Notes: generated by a model not told the origin, from the letters alone. A stretch of 64,000 nt of DNA from an uncultured Clostridia bacterium (GCA_944376295.1 CALWCE010000005.1:1-64000), one strand, 5' to 3'. Positions 1 to 8,071 are shown, numbered from the stretch's first letter. Numbers and translations are program-made.

Positions 1-393
1 TTCCGCATGGCGGGCGATCTTCAGGCGCTCTACGGCGGGGAAGAGGGCTATCCGCAGGCGGTGCTCGTCGCGAAAAAGTCCGTCCTTGAAGGGGACGAAA
101 CCGACAAAGACGCGGTGGAAGCGATGCTCTCCTACATGGAGGAGAGCGGCGCATATCTCAAAACGGTGACGCCCGACACGGTGCTCTCCGCGCTCGACGG
201 CGTGCGCACGGAAGGGCTCTCCGCTTCCTTCAACGCCAACAATCTGACAAACGAAGTCATTGCGAACTGCTCCGTCCGCTTCTCGCCTTCCGTAGAGTGC
301 AAAGAGAGAGTGAACGCCTTCCTTCAAAAACTCATCGCCGTCAACGAGTCCGCCGCCAAGGCTGTCTCCGACGATTTCTTCTATAACGCATAA
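1..393 (+). CDS. ABC importer substrate-binding protein, C-terminal part (5' end outside window)
   Basis: Open from the first base to a TAA at 391-393, so the gene begins upstream of the window and only about 130 C-terminal residues are visible. It is followed after 4 nt by a SsuC/ThiX-type permease and then its ATPase, so I infer the extracytoplasmic solute-binding protein of a nitrate/sulfonate/taurine or thiamine-precursor type importer. The visible part is a soluble alpha/beta segment with no membrane helix. The first ATG (position 7) is internal and should not be taken as the start. The ligand cannot be read from this fragment. Confidence 0.7.
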   Translation, partial: FRMAGDLQALYGGEEGYPQAVLVAKKSVLEGDETDKDAVEAMLSYMEESGAYLKTVTPDTVLSALDGVRTEGLSASFNANNLTNEVIANCSVRFSPSVECKERVNAFLQKLIAVNESAAKAVSDDFFYNA

Positions 394-397
394 CATT

Positions 398-1141
398 TTG
401 AAACAGCGCATCTTATTTTCCGTCGCGGCGCTCATTGCGGTCTGGCTCGTTTGGATCGTCGCCTTCCGCATCATCGCCAACGACTATATCCTGCCCTCCT
501 TTTCGGAGACCGCCGCCTCTCTCTTCCAAACACTGGGAGAGGGAGCGTTTTGGCGCGCACTTATGAATACGCTCGGAAGAACGCTCCTCGCATTCGCCGT
601 ATCCATCGTTTTGGGCGTGGGGCTTGCCCTCCTTGCACGGCTCTTTCAGAGCGTCCGCGCGTTCTTTGCGCCGCTTATCTCCATCCTTCGGACTCTCCCC
701 ACGATGGCGGTCATCCTCATCCTTCTCATCTGGACGACGCCTTCGGCGGCGCCCGTCGTCGTTGCGGGGCTCGTCCTCTTTCCCGCCGCCTATGCGGCGG
801 CGCTCACCGCGATGGACGAAGTGCATGAAAACTACGGCGCGCTCTCCCGCGCCTACGGCATAAAGAGAACAAGGCAGGCATTCCGAATGTATCTGCCGCT
901 TTCGGCGCCCTCCGTTTTGGGGCAGGCGGGGGCGATCCTCTCGATGGGGCTCAAGATCGCAGTCTCGGGCGAAGTGCTCTCTTCGACGGCAAAGAGCCTC
1001 GGCGGCATGATGCAGGAAGCCAAGCTCTTTCTGGAGATGCCGCGGCTTCTGGCGCTCACGCTTGCTGCCGTCCTTTTGGGCTTTCTGCTCGAAGGGCTGT
1101 GCGCGCTTGTTGCCAAACTTTGTGTGAGGTGGCGCAGATGA
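398..1141 (+). CDS. ABC importer permease, SsuC/TauC-like
   Basis: 247-residue integral membrane protein, the usual length for BPD_transp_1 permeases of the nitrate/sulfonate/taurine family. There is a helix at residues 5-27, an early periplasmic helix, then further helices. The cytoplasmic EAA-type loop is around residues 140-165 (ALSRAYGIKRTRQAF), the contact site for the ATPase. The start is TTG at 398, four bases after the stop of the binding protein. The stop overlaps the ATPase start (ATGA at 1138-1141), indicating translational coupling. Substrate unknown. Confidence 0.88.
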   Translation: MKQRILFSVAALIAVWLVWIVAFRIIANDYILPSFSETAASLFQTLGEGAFWRALMNTLGRTLLAFAVSIVLGVGLALLARLFQSVRAFFAPLISILRTLPTMAVILILLIWTTPSAAPVVVAGLVLFPAAYAAALTAMDEVHENYGALSRAYGIKRTRQAFRMYLPLSAPSVLGQAGAILSMGLKIAVSGEVLSSTAKSLGGMMQEAKLFLEMPRLLALTLAAVLLGFLLEGLCALVAKLCVRWRR

Positions 1142-1842
1142 TCTTATCGCACGTCACAAAACAGTACCGCACCGTTCGGGCGCTCGACGATCTTTCTCTC
1201 GCGGTCGAAGAGGGCAAAATCACCGCGGTGCTCGGCGAGAGCGGCGCGGGCAAGACGACGCTGTTAAGCTGCATCATGGGTCTCATCCCGTTCGAAGGGG
1301 AGATCGACGGCGAAGGCGGCAAACGGCCTAAGCGGAGAGAAGGCTGTTCCTATCTCTTTCAGGATGCGCTGCTCCTTCCCAACCTGACGGCAGAAGAAAA
1401 TATCGATCTCGTCCTTCCCAAGGGGATGGGGGAGAAAACGCGCGGGATGCTCGCCCGCGTGGGGCTCAAGGGGAAGGAAAAAGCCTATCCGCACGAGCTT
1501 TCGGGCGGAGAAAAACAGCGCGTCTCCATTGCACGGGCATTCTTGTATCCGCACAAGCTTCTTTTAATGGACGAACCCTTTTCTTCCCTCGACCTTGCTC
1601 TAAAACGCGCGCTCATGGAGCTCGTCCGCTCGCTCCGTGAGGAGGAAGGGGGAACGGTGCTCTTCGTCACACACGACGTGCAGGAAGCGGCATTTCTTGC
1701 CGAGCGTGCGCTTGTACTGCATCGGGGGAAGCTCATCGGCGATCTTGCGATCGACGCGCCCTACCCGCGCGATCTGCTCTCTCCGCCGCCCGAAGCAAGA
1801 GAGCTTGCCCGCATCCTTTTAGAGACGGGTGAAATAAAATGA
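1138..1842 (+). CDS. ABC importer ATP-binding protein, SsuB/TauB-like
   Basis: 234-residue ATPase of the same importer. Walker A GESGAGKTT lies near residue 32, the Q-loop is in SYLFQDALLLPNL, the signature is LSGGEKQR, Walker B is LLLMDEPFSSLD and the switch histidine is in VTHD. I chose ATG 1138, which overlaps the permease stop by 4 nt; an in-frame start at 1099 would run through the permease. Family members energise uptake of sulfonates, taurine, nitrate or hydroxymethylpyrimidine; the sequence alone does not say which. Confidence 0.9.
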   Translation: MILSHVTKQYRTVRALDDLSLAVEEGKITAVLGESGAGKTTLLSCIMGLIPFEGEIDGEGGKRPKRREGCSYLFQDALLLPNLTAEENIDLVLPKGMGEKTRGMLARVGLKGKEKAYPHELSGGEKQRVSIARAFLYPHKLLLMDEPFSSLDLALKRALMELVRSLREEEGGTVLFVTHDVQEAAFLAERALVLHRGKLIGDLAIDAPYPRDLLSPPPEARELARILLETGEIK

Positions 1843-1857
1843 ATTTCTCTGCACATC

Positions 1858-1886
1858 TTGACAGCGCGCCTTTGGTGCGCTATCAT
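1858..1886 (+). promoter_or_regulatory. Sigma-A promoter of the CoA-disulfide reductase gene
   Basis: TTGACA at 1858-1863, 17-bp spacer, TATCAT at 1881-1886. The spacer holds a short inverted repeat (GCGC...GCGC). It separates the oxidoreductase gene from the importer operon. Confidence 0.75.
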
Positions 1887-1918
1887 GTTATATAAGCGAT
1901 TTTTATCGGGAGGAAATC

Positions 1919-3553
1919 ATGAAAGTTGTCATCATCGGCGGCGTTGCGGGCGGCGCGAGCTGCGCGGCAAGGCTGAGAAGGCTCTCGGAAGATGCCGAGA
2001 TCGTGCTCTTCGAGCGCGGCGAAAATATCTCGTATGCGAACTGCGGGCTTCCGTACTATCTGGGCGGCGTCATCCGCGAAGAGAGCGCTCTCACCGTCGC
2101 CTCACCCGCGCTCCTTCAAAACCGCTTCCGCATCGACGTGCGCGTCAGATCGGAAGTAATTGCCATCGACCGCGAGGCTCACACCGTCACCGTGCGCACC
2201 CCCGAAGGGGAATACCGTGAAAGTTACGATAAACTCGTCCTGACGCCGGGCGCCTCGCCCAAGACGTTCGGGCTTTCGGGCGAGGGCGTCTTCACCCTGC
2301 GCGACGTTCACGATACGCTTGCGATAGACCGCTATCTGAACGAGACGGGCGCCAAAGAAGTGCTCGTTGCGGGCGGCGGCTTCATCGGTGTGGAGATGGC
2401 GGAAAATCTGACGCACCGCGGGCTCAAAGTGACGCTCGCGGAATTCGCGCCGCAGATTATGCCTCCCTTCGACCCTGAACTTGCCCTGCTCCTTTTTAAC
2501 GCGCTTGAAAAGGGCGGCGTCAACGTCAAGACAAATACGGGCGTCAAGGCGATCGAAAAGCAGGGGGACGCCCTCACCGTGACCTTCACGGACGGCTCTA
2601 AGGCGCAGACGGGCGCAGTCGTGCTCGCGCTCGGCGTCGCGCCCGAAACGGCGCTCGCCAAAGCTGCGGGGCTCCAAATTGCCGAAAACGGCGGCATTGC
2701 CGTCGATGAGCGGATGTGCACTTCCGACCCCGATATCTTTGCGGCGGGGGATGCCATAAGCGTCCTCGGCGCAAACGGGAAGGAGGCGCCGGTGCCGCTT
2801 GCAGGCCCTGCCAACCGCCAAGGGAGGAGCGTCGCGCAAAACCTGTTGGGCGGCAGCGAAACGAACGGGAAGAGGGTGCTCGGCGCAAGCGTCGTGCGCG
2901 CCTTCGGAACGGTCGGCGCTTGCGTCGGGCAAAACGAAAAACAGCTCAAGCGCGACGGCATCGCGTACCGCAAGATCTATACCTTCCCGCTCTCGCACGC
3001 GGGCTATTACCCGGGCGGCACGTCGATCGCCATGAAGCTTTTATACGATGAGAAGGGGAGCATCCTCGGCGCGCAGGCGGTGGGGAGCGAGTATGTGGAA
3101 AAGCAGATCGACGTCATTGCGACCGTCATGAAACTCGGCGGCACGGTCCACGATCTTGCAGAGCTTGAACTCTGCTATGCGCCGCCCTTCAATTCCGCCA
3201 AGAGCCCCGTCAATATGCTCGGCTTTATCGCCGAAAACGAGCTCTCCGGGCTTTGCCCCATGATGACGCCCGACGAATTGACTGAGGACACCTTCCTCCT
3301 CGACGTGAGAAACCCGCAGGAGCTTTTAACAGTGGGTGAATTCCCGAACGCCGTCAATATCCCGCTCGACGTGCTGAGAGAGCGGCTCAGCGAACTCCCC
3401 AAAGACCGTCCCGTCGCCGTTGCCTGCATGGTGGGGCTGCGCGGTTATATTGCAACGCGCATCCTGCTCCGGCACGGCTTTGACGCCATCGACCTTTCGG
3501 GCGGCTACCGCGCCTATGCGCTCTTGAAGCGCGCGGGGCTCGTCACAAGATAA
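1919..3553 (+). CDS. CoA-disulfide reductase / NADH-dependent persulfide reductase with C-terminal rhodanese domain
   Basis: 544 residues. The N-terminal FAD fold starts IIGGVAGGASCAARLRR. The redox cysteine is Cys42 in SYANCGLPYY, the hallmark of CoA-disulfide reductases. A second dinucleotide fold (VAGGGFIGVEMAENL) binds NAD(P)H and FADGDAI-type residues lie near 280. Residues from about 455 form a rhodanese domain whose active cysteine is Cys503 in ACMVGLRGY. This CoADR-RHD architecture is known to reduce CoA disulfide, CoA persulfide or polysulfide with NAD(P)H in the cytosol. RBS GGGAGGAA precedes the ATG. It probably handles sulfane sulfur or oxidative stress; the exact substrate is inference. 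Confidence 0.9.
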   Translation: MKVVIIGGVAGGASCAARLRRLSEDAEIVLFERGENISYANCGLPYYLGGVIREESALTVASPALLQNRFRIDVRVRSEVIAIDREAHTVTVRTPEGEYRESYDKLVLTPGASPKTFGLSGEGVFTLRDVHDTLAIDRYLNETGAKEVLVAGGGFIGVEMAENLTHRGLKVTLAEFAPQIMPPFDPELALLLFNALEKGGVNVKTNTGVKAIEKQGDALTVTFTDGSKAQTGAVVLALGVAPETALAKAAGLQIAENGGIAVDERMCTSDPDIFAAGDAISVLGANGKEAPVPLAGPANRQGRSVAQNLLGGSETNGKRVLGASVVRAFGTVGACVGQNEKQLKRDGIAYRKIYTFPLSHAGYYPGGTSIAMKLLYDEKGSILGAQAVGSEYVEKQIDVIATVMKLGGTVHDLAELELCYAPPFNSAKSPVNMLGFIAENELSGLCPMMTPDELTEDTFLLDVRNPQELLTVGEFPNAVNIPLDVLRERLSELPKDRPVAVACMVGLRGYIATRILLRHGFDAIDLSGGYRAYALLKRAGLVTR

Positions 3554-3575
3554 ATGCAGAAGACAAGGAGCACCT

Positions 3576-4700
3576 ATGGAAAAAGTCATTCTCGATCCCA
3601 AAGTCAAAAAGAATTTCGGCTTCGGCTGTATGCGCCTTCCCATGCAGGGGAAGGAAGTCGACCTTACAGAGTTCACCAAGATGGTGGACGCCTTCCTCGC
3701 CGCAGGGTTCAACTATTTTGACACGGCGCACGGATACCTCGAAGGAAAGAGCGAGACGGCGATAAAAGCCTGCCTCACCTCGCGCTATCCCCGTGAAGCA
3801 TACGTCCTCACCGATAAGCTCTCCGGCAACTATTTCAACAAGGAAGAGGACATCCGCCCCTTCTTTGAGAGCCAGCTTCAAGCGTGCGGCGTGGAGTACT
3901 TCGACTTCTATCTCATGCACGCGCAGGATCGCAACAACTTTGAAAAGTACAAGCGCTGCCGCGCCTATGAGACGGCGTTTGCCCTCAAAGCAGAGGGGAA
4001 GGTGCGGCGCGTCGGGCTCTCCTTCCACGACAAAGCGGAAGTTTTGGAGCGCATCCTCTCGACCTATCCCGAAGTGGACGCGGTGCAGATCCAGTTCAAC
4101 TATGTGGACTATGAGGACGCTTCCGTCGAGAGCCGTAAGTGCTACGAAGTGTGCCGCAAGTTCGGCAAGCCCGTCATCGTCATGGAGCCCGTCAAGGGCG
4201 GCAGCCTCGTCAACCTCCCCACGGGCGCCAAGCAAATTTTGGAATCGCTCGGCGGCGGAAGCCCCGCAAGCTACGCCATCCGCTTTGCGGCAGGGTTTGA
4301 AGGCATTGCCATGGTGCTCTCGGGCATGGGCAACATGCAGATGATGGAAGACAACATCAGCTTTATGAAGGACTTTCAGCCCCTCAGCGCCGAAGAGATG
4401 GAAGCGATCGGGAAGGTGCGGGAAATTTTCCGCGCCCAGGATATCATCCCCTGCACGGCGTGCCGCTACTGCACCGACCAATGCCCCAAGCGCATCCCCA
4501 TCCCCGATCTGTTTGCCTGCCTCAATTCCAAGCGCACCTTCAAGACATGGAACGCCGATTATTACTATCACAACGTCCACGCCACGGACGGCGGCACGGC
4601 GAGCGACTGCATCCGCTGCGGCAAATGCGAAGCCATCTGCCCGCAGCACCTGCCCATCCGTTCGCTCCTTCAGGACGTCGTCAGAGAATTCGAGGCTTGA
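3576..4700 (+). CDS. Aldo/keto reductase with C-terminal 2x[4Fe-4S] ferredoxin domain
   Basis: 374 residues. The N-terminal AKR barrel shows the catalytic-tetrad contexts Asp (NYFDTAHGY), Tyr (same segment), Lys (LTDKLS) and His (YLMHAQD). The C-terminal region from about residue 290 carries two cysteine clusters, CTACRYCTDQCPKR and CIRCGKCEAICPQ, each fitting one [4Fe-4S] centre. This fusion is common in anaerobes and is usually annotated only as an iron-sulfur aldo/keto reductase of unknown substrate. RBS AAGGAG precedes ATG 3576, 22 nt after the CoA-disulfide reductase stop, so co-transcription is likely. Confidence 0.9.
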   Translation: MEKVILDPKVKKNFGFGCMRLPMQGKEVDLTEFTKMVDAFLAAGFNYFDTAHGYLEGKSETAIKACLTSRYPREAYVLTDKLSGNYFNKEEDIRPFFESQLQACGVEYFDFYLMHAQDRNNFEKYKRCRAYETAFALKAEGKVRRVGLSFHDKAEVLERILSTYPEVDAVQIQFNYVDYEDASVESRKCYEVCRKFGKPVIVMEPVKGGSLVNLPTGAKQILESLGGGSPASYAIRFAAGFEGIAMVLSGMGNMQMMEDNISFMKDFQPLSAEEMEAIGKVREIFRAQDIIPCTACRYCTDQCPKRIPIPDLFACLNSKRTFKTWNADYYYHNVHATDGGTASDCIRCGKCEAICPQHLPIRSLLQDVVREFEA

Positions 4701-4742
4701 TCGGACGAAAAACACACTACACCCAAAAATAAGGAGTTTTCT

Positions 4743-5321
4743 ATGTTGGAACAAGTGATGAGAGAACGCTGCTGTTCGCTGAAAGTCAAACTCACCGTCA
4801 AAGGGCTCGTCTCGTTCGGGCTCATCGTACTTGCCGTTCTTCTGCCGCAGCTCGTCCATCTGACCCTCGGTCAGGCGGGCGGCGTCAGGTGGCTCCCGAT
4901 GTATCTTCCCGTGCTGCTCGGAGGGTGTCTGCTCGGCGTGAGGTGGGGGATGGGCGTCGGCGTATTGTCGCCCGTTGTGAGTTTTGCGCTCACCTCGATG
5001 TGGGGCGACCCCATGCCTGCGGCGGCGCGCCTTCCCTTCATGATGGCGGAACTCTGCGTCTTCGCGGCAGTTTCAGGCATTTTTTCAAAGCAGATCGCAA
5101 AGAACGGCTGGATGGCGTTCCCCGCCGTGCTCTTGGGCGCCGTCGCGGGGAGAGCGTTCTTCCTGCTCCTTGCCGTCCTCTTCCAAAGCGTCGCGCCCTT
5201 TACAGTCGAAACCGTGCTTTCGCAGATCGAAACGGGGCTTTCGGGGCTCGTCTTGCAGGCTGCAATGGTGCCGCTTCTCGTGATGGGGCTTCGCGCCCTC
5301 ATTCAAAGGGAGAGGGAATGA
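4743..5321 (+). CDS. ECF transporter S-component-like membrane protein
   Basis: 192 residues with about five to six hydrophobic helices, starting near residue 20 (VSFGLIVLAVLLPQLVHL). The pattern of small helices and the WLPMYLPVLLGGCLLG segment resembles S components of energy-coupling-factor vitamin or cofactor importers. No EcfA or EcfT gene is nearby, so it would have to share a module encoded elsewhere. RBS ATAAGGAG precedes ATG 4743. The stop overlaps the next start by 4 nt (ATGA 5318-5321), tying it to the DUF1893 protein. Substrate unknown. Confidence 0.65.
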   Translation: MLEQVMRERCCSLKVKLTVKGLVSFGLIVLAVLLPQLVHLTLGQAGGVRWLPMYLPVLLGGCLLGVRWGMGVGVLSPVVSFALTSMWGDPMPAAARLPFMMAELCVFAAVSGIFSKQIAKNGWMAFPAVLLGAVAGRAFFLLLAVLFQSVAPFTVETVLSQIETGLSGLVLQAAMVPLLVMGLRALIQRERE

Positions 5322-5779
5322 GCGACCTTGAACGGGCAAAAGAAGGGCTCAACGGGCATACGATCTGCCTTGTTCGGGGAGTAGACGTCCTTGTGCGGGA
5401 CGAGCGCGGGATCGCGCCCATGATGGAGCTGCTTGCCGAAGGGAAGGACCTTATCGGCTTTTCCGCCGCCGACCGCGTGGTGGGAAAGGCGGCGGCAATG
5501 CTCTTTGTCAAAGCAAAGATCAAGGAACTGTTCGCCGAGACGATCTCAAGATCGGCAGCAGAATTTCTGCAAAACAGCGGACTTCCTTTTTCCTATCGGA
5601 CGATGACGGAATATATCGTCAACCGCGACGGAACGGGCAGATGTCCGATGGAGAACGCGGTTTTGCTCTGTGCGGACGCAGAGGGTGGTTATCGGATCCT
5701 GAAAGAAAAGCTTGCCGCGCTCAAAGCAGGGCAGAACGGAGACCGCGGGAACGGCAGCCGATATTTCTTTTTATGGTAA
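5318..5779 (+). CDS. DUF1893 domain protein
   Basis: 153-residue soluble protein with the features of DUF1893: an N-terminal HTICLVRG strand, GIAPMMELL, the conserved helix DRVVGKAAAMLFV and a later NRDGTGRCPMEN segment. The family is small, without established function; I recall a deaminase-like fold being reported for a homologue, which I cannot verify here. ATG 5318 overlaps the membrane protein stop (ATGA), so the two are co-translated and could act together, for example on the same imported nucleoside-like or vitamin-like ligand. That link is inference. Confidence 0.75.
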   Translation: MSDLERAKEGLNGHTICLVRGVDVLVRDERGIAPMMELLAEGKDLIGFSAADRVVGKAAAMLFVKAKIKELFAETISRSAAEFLQNSGLPFSYRTMTEYIVNRDGTGRCPMENAVLLCADAEGGYRILKEKLAALKAGQNGDRGNGSRYFFLW

Positions 5780-5786
5780 TGCCGTG

Positions 5787-5966
5787 CGCGATCGGCGGCC
5801 GTGGTTCAATTCGTTCATGCCAAGAAAAAACGGAGCCTAAGCTCCCTTAGGGCTCCCAAAAAGATTTGCCCCGGCAAAGATTTTTGGGAAAAGGAGACGC
5901 AGGCGTAAATGAAAACAGCTTGGCATTTTACCAAGCTGTTTTGTCACGCGCCTTGCGGCGACATGG
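5787..5966 (+). repeat. 180-bp direct repeat, copy 1 (three hairpins)
   Basis: Nearly identical to 7178-7357 (offset 1391), with about four mismatches. It contains three stem-loops: 5832-5856 (GGAGCC...GGCTCC), 5855-5888 (CCCAAAAA...TTTTTGGG with an internal GA/GA bulge) and 5912-5942 (12-bp perfect stem AAAACAGCTTGG, 7-nt loop). The last three bases on the minus strand read CCA, matching the tRNA 3' end at copy 2. Confidence 0.95.
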
Positions 5967-5994
5967 CACTCGTATGTAAAACGCCGCCCAAACG

Positions 5995-6012
5995 CCCGCT
6001 TGCAAAGGCGGG
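5995..6012 (-). terminator. Possible terminator hairpin for the orphan gene
   Basis: CCCGC/GCGGG stem downstream of the minus-strand orphan gene, followed on that strand by a G/T-rich run without a clean T tract. Weak call. Confidence 0.35.
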
Positions 6013-6049
6013 AGAAAGGGTTTTTGCCGACTGTAAAGCGCCGCACACT

Positions 6050-7099
6050 TCATCGGTGCACAATGTATCCGGTTTCATCTATTTGCGCTTCAAAACCGTC
6101 GAAAACAGGTCGTACGCTGTCTGCGACGTCGAAATAGCCCTCGTGCGTGAGGCAGCTTAAAAGTACTTCGCCGTCCTTCAAAAAAGTTATATCGGCAAAG
6201 CCGAAGTATGGATCATATCTTTGATATGCGTCATAATGGTACCTGTCAAACCGCTTGTAAGACAAAAGGTAATCTTTGAGTTTTTGCGTGGGTTTCAGAT
6301 AGACCCTCAGCACATTCATGCCGTAATTTTCGGTTTTTTCTGTCTTGACGGCTTCGTCTAAAATTTGGGCGAACCGCACATCGCACTCGTCCCCGATATG
6401 GATCCCCTCTTCCGCGTGAAAACAAACGGTATCACACTCGGCAAAGAGATAGTCAAGCTGCAGTGCGGAACGTTTTTTTGCCCGTTCGTCCTCGGCGAAA
6501 GCTTTATGATAGTCGTCCGTGTACCCGCGCTCCACATACTCTTCCCAGATCTTGATCTGATCGTAGATGCAGTCCGAAGGCATTTCAAGATCGATCGTGT
6601 CGGACTCCTCCCCGGACAAAGCCTGCGCCAGATCGAAAAAGGGCATACTTTTAGGCGAGGTCCGTTCAAGATGGTATCCCGCCGCCTCGTCCATCAGCCG
6701 ATTGTTCTGCAAGAATGCACCATACTCGCCTATGGCTTTTTGGAACGCCTCGCCGCTCTCTGCCTCTTGATACATTTCCTGTACCTTGGCATACACGTCA
6801 CTTTGCATTTTTTGCCCCTTCTCATCTTCGGTGAGGGAAGCATCGTTCATGATCTTTCGCGTCGCTTCCTCTTCCCATTCCCCGATATGCGCGGTGAAGC
6901 GCTGCCAATTTTGCGTCAGGCGATCGCGCTCCTCTTCAAAAGCCGCGCGCCTTTGTTCATACCCCTCCGACTCCAAAAGCGCCTTGATCTCTTGCAGCCG
7001 AGCCAGCCTTTTTGCCCCCGCCTGACGGAACGTTTCGGCGGTGTAGGGCTTTTCTCTGTCGATTTCGTTTACCGTTGTGATAGGTATCAGCTTTTCCAT
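6050..7099 (-). CDS. Orphan hypothetical protein flanked by direct repeats
   Basis: 349 residues, soluble. I recognise no family. Residues about 20-130 are strongly charged and helical, likely coiled coil (many E/R/K with QEI, EEERDRL, EEEATRK segments). The C-terminal third is mixed alpha/beta with several Tyr-rich stretches (RFDRYHYDAYQRYDPYF). The start ATG (7097-7099 on minus) has an upstream GGGAG. A longer frame to 7168 exists but has no better start signal. It lies alone between two 180-bp direct repeats and downstream of tRNA-Leu(AAG). This suggests it arrived by duplication or insertion. It has no visible partner gene. Confidence 0.75.
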   Translation of the reverse strand: MEKLIPITTVNEIDREKPYTAETFRQAGAKRLARLQEIKALLESEGYEQRRAAFEEERDRLTQNWQRFTAHIGEWEEEATRKIMNDASLTEDEKGQKMQSDVYAKVQEMYQEAESGEAFQKAIGEYGAFLQNNRLMDEAAGYHLERTSPKSMPFFDLAQALSGEESDTIDLEMPSDCIYDQIKIWEEYVERGYTDDYHKAFAEDERAKKRSALQLDYLFAECDTVCFHAEEGIHIGDECDVRFAQILDEAVKTEKTENYGMNVLRVYLKPTQKLKDYLLSYKRFDRYHYDAYQRYDPYFGFADITFLKDGEVLLSCLTHEGYFDVADSVRPVFDGFEAQIDETGYIVHR

Positions 7100-7177
7100 C
7101 GTGCTCCCTTTTGATCGAAAAATCATATCTACCCTAACTATTACAGCAAAAAAAGCCCTTGGCCGCAAGCATTTGCC

Positions 7178-7357
7178 CGCGATCGGCGACTGTGGTTCAA
7201 TTCGTTCATGCCAAGAAAAAACGGAGCCTAAGCTCCCTTAGGGCTCCCAAAAAGATTTGCCTCGGCAAAGATTTTTGGGAAAAGGAGACGCAGGCGTAAA
7301 TGAAAACAGCTTGGCATTTTACCAAGCTGTTTTGTCACGCGCCTTGCGGCGACGTGG
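7178..7357 (+). repeat. 180-bp direct repeat, copy 2, abutting tRNA-Leu 3' end
   Basis: Second copy of the 5787-5966 repeat. Its right edge coincides with the encoded CCA of tRNA-Leu(AAG) on the minus strand (7355-7357), so the repeat is the tRNA's 3' flank. The hairpin at 7303-7333 would terminate the tRNA transcript on the minus strand. Confidence 0.95.
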
Positions 7358-7439
7358 TGCGGTCGACAGGAATTGAACCTGCATGGTGTTACCCACAAGA
7401 TCCTTAGTCTTGCGCGTCTGCCAGTTCCGCCACGACCGC
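7355..7439 (-). tRNA. tRNA-Leu(AAG)
   Basis: 85-nt class II tRNA with encoded CCA. The acceptor stem GCGGTCG pairs with CGACCGC, the discriminator is A, the T arm has loop TTCAATT, and there is a long variable arm. The anticodon stem CAAGA/TCTTG encloses loop CTAAGGA, giving anticodon AAG (codon CUU, and CUC if A34 is modified to inosine). Confidence 0.9.
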
Positions 7440-7491
7440 ATATTCCGTTGTCTGCGTCTGCTCGGGACCCGTCCTCGCTGACAGCTTTTAT

Positions 7492-7520
7492 ATCTTACAA
7501 CATCCAAAACCAAAAGTCAA
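7492..7520 (-). promoter_or_regulatory. Promoter of tRNA-Leu(AAG)
   Basis: On the minus strand TTGACT (7515-7520), 17-bp spacer, TAAGAT (7492-7497), about 50 bp upstream of the tRNA. Confidence 0.6.
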
Positions 7521-7523
7521 GTT

Positions 7524-8036
7524 TTAATCGGGGAAAAATCCATAAATTTTCCGAAAAAAGGAGATTTTTTTCAGATAGCGTGCCGTTTCCGGGAAGGGGA
7601 TACAGGAAAGAGCTGTCCCGTCTTTGGAATAACGGGGATCGCGCAGCCATTGACGCACGGTCCCTTCGCCCGCGTTGTAGGCGGCGACTGCCGCGGTTTC
7701 CTCAAAGCGTTCCAAAAGATATGCAAGATACCGGCAGCCGAGCATGGTGTTGTATGCTCCTTCCGTGAGACGATCGGGGCGGAACGGGATCTCCGCGTTG
7801 CGGCAGATGAAGGCGGCGGTCGACGGAAGGAGCTGCATGATGCCGACCGCGCCCGCCGCGCTTACGGCGTCTTCCCGGAAGTTGCTTTCCGCTTTCATGA
7901 CGGCATAGACAAGGGCGGGGCTTAAATTGCTCATTTCGACGATATCTCGGTAAGGGCGAGGGAATGCCGAAAAGAAGCTCAGCAAGGCGGCGGAGAAAAG
8001 GAGGATGACGGAACACAGAGCAAGGAGATTGCGCAT
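7524..8036 (-). CDS. Membrane-anchored lytic transglycosylase (SLT domain)
   Basis: 170 residues. An N-terminal hydrophobic segment (residues 4-24) anchors or exports the protein. The SLT domain follows, with catalytic Glu in MKAESNFREDA, then GAVGIMQLLPSTA, then AYNAGEGTVRQWL. It cleaves peptidoglycan glycan strands, forming 1,6-anhydro-muramic ends, at the outer face of the membrane. The length suits the minimal Slt/MltE-like class of Firmicutes. It lies 35 nt downstream of coaE on the same strand and probably shares its transcript. Confidence 0.9.
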   Translation of the reverse strand: MRNLLALCSVILLFSAALLSFFSAFPRPYRDIVEMSNLSPALVYAVMKAESNFREDAVSAAGAVGIMQLLPSTAAFICRNAEIPFRPDRLTEGAYNTMLGCRYLAYLLERFEETAAVAAYNAGEGTVRQWLRDPRYSKDGTALSCIPFPETARYLKKISFFRKIYGFFPD

Positions 8037-8071
8037 TCGTTCATAGTATGCCTCGTTTTTGCCGTTCTTGC

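Noticed and set aside
3543-4859. Minus-strand 438-residue open frame opposite the aldo/keto reductase
   Set aside because: Shadow composition, no RBS or motif, and fully covered by a recognised gene.
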